Of a stretch of 16,290 nt of DNA, positions 14,814 to 16,290 are shown piece after piece; the stretch's first letter is position 1, and each line of letters opens with the position of its first letter. The notes under the pieces were generated by a model. The model worked only from the letters and a program-made list of their open reading frames with translations. It ran no database searches and was not told where the DNA came from. The stretch is from an uncultured bacterium (lineage in GTDB: Bacteria > Actinomycetota > Coriobacteriia > Coriobacteriales > Coriobacteriaceae). The translations under genes were made by a program, and so were the position numbers. The stretch is from the NCBI GenBank assembly GCA_905215835.1, contig CAJMRR010000028.1, forward strand, positions 1 to 16,290, read 5' to 3'.

Positions 14814-15758
14814 CTATTCCTCGCGGTCGAACTCCTCATCGGCATTGAGCACGCGACCGCTGTAGTTGACGTGACTGGTCACGGCATCCATGTCACCGGT
14901 CTCGATAAAACGTGCGACCGTGCACTCGTAATCGACCAGCGCGCGATCAAAGACCTCGGGGAAACTCTCGTTCGAGACCTCGTCGGTAAAGGGATTCTTC
15001 CATGTCAGATGGCCCAGGTTACCGGTGCGCTCGGGCAGCTCCGTCGTCACGCGATGGGCAAGGCCGTCGAGCAGCGAGTAGTCGTGCACCAAGCCCTCAA
15101 CCAGCGAGATCGCGCGCGTCTTTGCGGAGCCGGCCGGCTCAATCGCGCGGTAAAGTCGCTGCATATTGGCAACGGCAGCACCGTACTCCCCCGCCGGAAT
15201 GTCAATGCCGTACACGCGTCCGGCAACATAGCTCATCAGCACGCCGGCCACGCGATTGATGCGATCGGTGGTGACGATCTCGCCCGCCGGCGGGTAATCG
15301 TCGACCGTAGCGCCATCGCGTTTAAGCTGCAGCATCAGTACATCCAGGTCGCTCTCGATCACGGCATGGACCTGACTGCTCGAATCCTCAAGCTCTGAAT
15401 CGGACTCCACGATGCCAAACTGCTGCTCATAGACAAAGGGGTGGGCGTTGCGGTCGAGCACGTAATGAGACAGCAGGCCCAGCGCAAAGGCGCGACCCAA
15501 GCTGGCGTCGCGCGGCAGCAGATGCGACACGCCGTCGCGCAGGCACGCGAACTGGCGAGACATGCGCGACCGATGCATGACCTGCGCCAGCAGCGTGCAG
15601 TCGGAAACACGCGGTGTCAGAATGTGAAAGAAAAACGGGTCGGGGCCTTGGTTGCCCAAGATAAAGGCAATGCGCTCTTCATCGGACGTGATGACGCCCT
15701 GCGGAAGACGGTCGATGCTTTCCTCGCCAAACAGATGATGGGTGATAAGCGCGGGCAT
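14814..15758 (-). CDS. Zinc-dependent phospholipase C-family protein
   Basis: A 314-residue member of the zinc-dependent phospholipase C / S1-P1-like fold, all helical with His and Asp metal ligands. Candidate ligands are H7 and H8 (ITHHLFGE), D40 (NQGPDPFFFH), H98-x3-D102 (SHYVLDRNAHPF), and H131-x3-E135 (HAVIESDLD). This spacing is the family pattern. No signal peptide is visible, so unlike secreted clostridial phospholipases it is probably cytoplasmic and its substrate is uncertain. The ATG at 15758 has AAGGA five bases upstream; an earlier start at 15788 lacks one. It lies between a LytTR regulator (92 bp upstream) and the MFS gene (101 bp downstream). Confidence 0.87.
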   Translation of the reverse strand: MPALITHHLFGEESIDRLPQGVITSDEERIAFILGNQGPDPFFFHILTPRVSDCTLLAQVMHRSRMSRQFACLRDGVSHLLPRDASLGRAFALGLLSHYVLDRNAHPFVYEQQFGIVESDSELEDSSSQVHAVIESDLDVLMLQLKRDGATVDDYPPAGEIVTTDRINRVAGVLMSYVAGRVYGIDIPAGEYGAAVANMQRLYRAIEPAGSAKTRAISLVEGLVHDYSLLDGLAHRVTTELPERTGNLGHLTWKNPFTDEVSNESFPEVFDRALVDYECTVARFIETGDMDAVTSHVNYSGRVLNADEEFDREE

Positions 15759-15790
15759 AATGATCCTTTCGATTTCATTCGATGCCACCC

Positions 15791-15817
15791 ATTATGCCCA
15801 CCGCGCGCCCATGCCAA
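15791..15817 (-). promoter_or_regulatory. Possible promoter for the phospholipase-like gene
   Basis: On the minus strand CATAAT (15796-15791) lies 15 bases after TTGGCA (15817-15812). Both boxes are good matches but the spacing is short, so this is tentative. Confidence 0.3.
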
Positions 15818-15850
15818 ACCTGCGATGGTAAACGACGGCACGCAGACCGT

Positions 15851-16290
15851 CTACGCAAGCCCCAAGTGTGCTTTAACCTCGGCAGCGCGACGGCGGGACA
15901 CGGGCACCGTCGAGGTTACGCGATCGAGCCTGAGCTCCATAAGACCCGTGGAACCGATCTCGACATTGTGCACGTCTTCCAAATTGACCAGATAGCTGCG
16001 ATGAACGCGAATAAAGCCCTCGGAGACCAAGCGACGCTCGAGCGAAGAGATCGACTCATTGATCAGGTACGTTCCCTCGGCGCAGATGGCATTGCAAAAA
16101 TCGGCGCGCGCCTCAAAGTAGCAGACGTCTGCGGCGGGAATGAACACCTTTTTGCCCCCGCGGTCCACCGTCAGACGCAAAGGCTGGCGCGGAGCGTGGA
16201 TAACACGACGGGCACCCAAGGCTGTCTCGATCTTGTCGAGTGCCTTTGACAGGCGTGCGTCCTCGACCGGCTTGACGACATAGTCGACCG
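15851..16290 (-). CDS. LytTR-family response regulator, C-terminal part (partial)
   Basis: This gene enters from the right edge and ends at 15851. The first visible residues, VDYVVKPVEDARLSKALDKIE, are the end of a receiver domain with the conserved Lys-Pro. A complete LytTR DNA-binding domain follows: KKVFIPAADVCYFEARADFCNAI, FIRVHRSYLVNLEDVHNVE and VPVSRRRAAEVKAHLGL. The reading frame is open to the window edge, so the apparent TTG start at 16219 is internal. It is paralogous to the regulator at 10681-9965: both share the KPVE-[ED]-ARL linker and VPVSRRR ending. A weak hairpin GACGG/CCGTC overlaps the stop codon and may act as a terminator. Its kinase partner would be outside the window. 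Confidence 0.92.
   Translation of the reverse strand, partial: VDYVVKPVEDARLSKALDKIETALGARRVIHAPRQPLRLTVDRGGKKVFIPAADVCYFEARADFCNAICAEGTYLINESISSLERRLVSEGFIRVHRSYLVNLEDVHNVEIGSTGLMELRLDRVTSTVPVSRRRAAEVKAHLGLA

Noticed and set aside
13966..14865. Plus-strand open frame of 299 codons opposite the MFS gene
   Set aside because: Antisense shadow with no recognisable domain, and it runs across a gene boundary.

Overview
The window looks like chromosomal DNA from a GC-rich anaerobic actinobacterium of the class Coriobacteriia, and a Collinsella-like organism is my best guess. That guess rests on GC-rich codon use, strong GGAGG/AAGGAG ribosome-binding sites, an obligate-anaerobe oxidative-stress set (rubrerythrin, Rrf2 regulator), several LytTR two-component proteins and the general protein style. 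No marker gene fixes the taxonomy. Every gene I can support, including the tRNA, lies on the minus strand, so the story reads from high to low coordinates. The many long plus-strand ORFs are shadows of these genes.

Reading in the direction of transcription: a truncated LytTR response regulator (16290-15851) is followed by a zinc-dependent phospholipase C-family protein (15758-14814) and a UMF1/Atg22-type MFS permease (14712-13453) with its own terminator (13303-13337). Next comes a compact glycosyltransferase - LytS-type histidine kinase - LytR-type response regulator operon (13281-9965), in which the glycosyltransferase stop overlaps the kinase start. It closes with a terminator at 9909-9957. 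A YfcE-type phosphodiesterase (9869-9402), a 38-bp-arm perfect palindrome (9102-9244) and a tRNA-Asp(GTC) with a good promoter and terminator (8993-8916) follow.

The middle block is an apparent redox-defence operon: an Rrf2 repressor (8556-8071), a MutY-like adenine glycosylase without an iron-sulfur cluster (8049-7144) and rubrerythrin (7029-6490). It is headed by a promoter overlapped by a palindrome (8732-8749). Regulator, oxidised-base repair and peroxide removal would then be controlled together. Below it are two unrecognised membrane proteins (6160-5528 and 5094-4672), RmuC (4547-3192), an ABC exporter half-transporter (3068-1230), endonuclease III (1198-533) and the first 125 codons of mfd (375-1).

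The least explained feature is a composite non-coding module present twice (5346-5509 and 6306-6468), each copy about 20 bp after a stop codon. In minus-strand order it has a long hairpin, a conserved spacer of about 52 nt, and a short GTGCCGCCC-armed terminator. The loop and spacer are nearly identical between copies, but the long arms differ in sequence while staying self-complementary. The third palindrome, at 9102-9244, shares the AGGGCGGG arm motif. This looks like a recurrent genomic or RNA element that is worth searching genome-wide.
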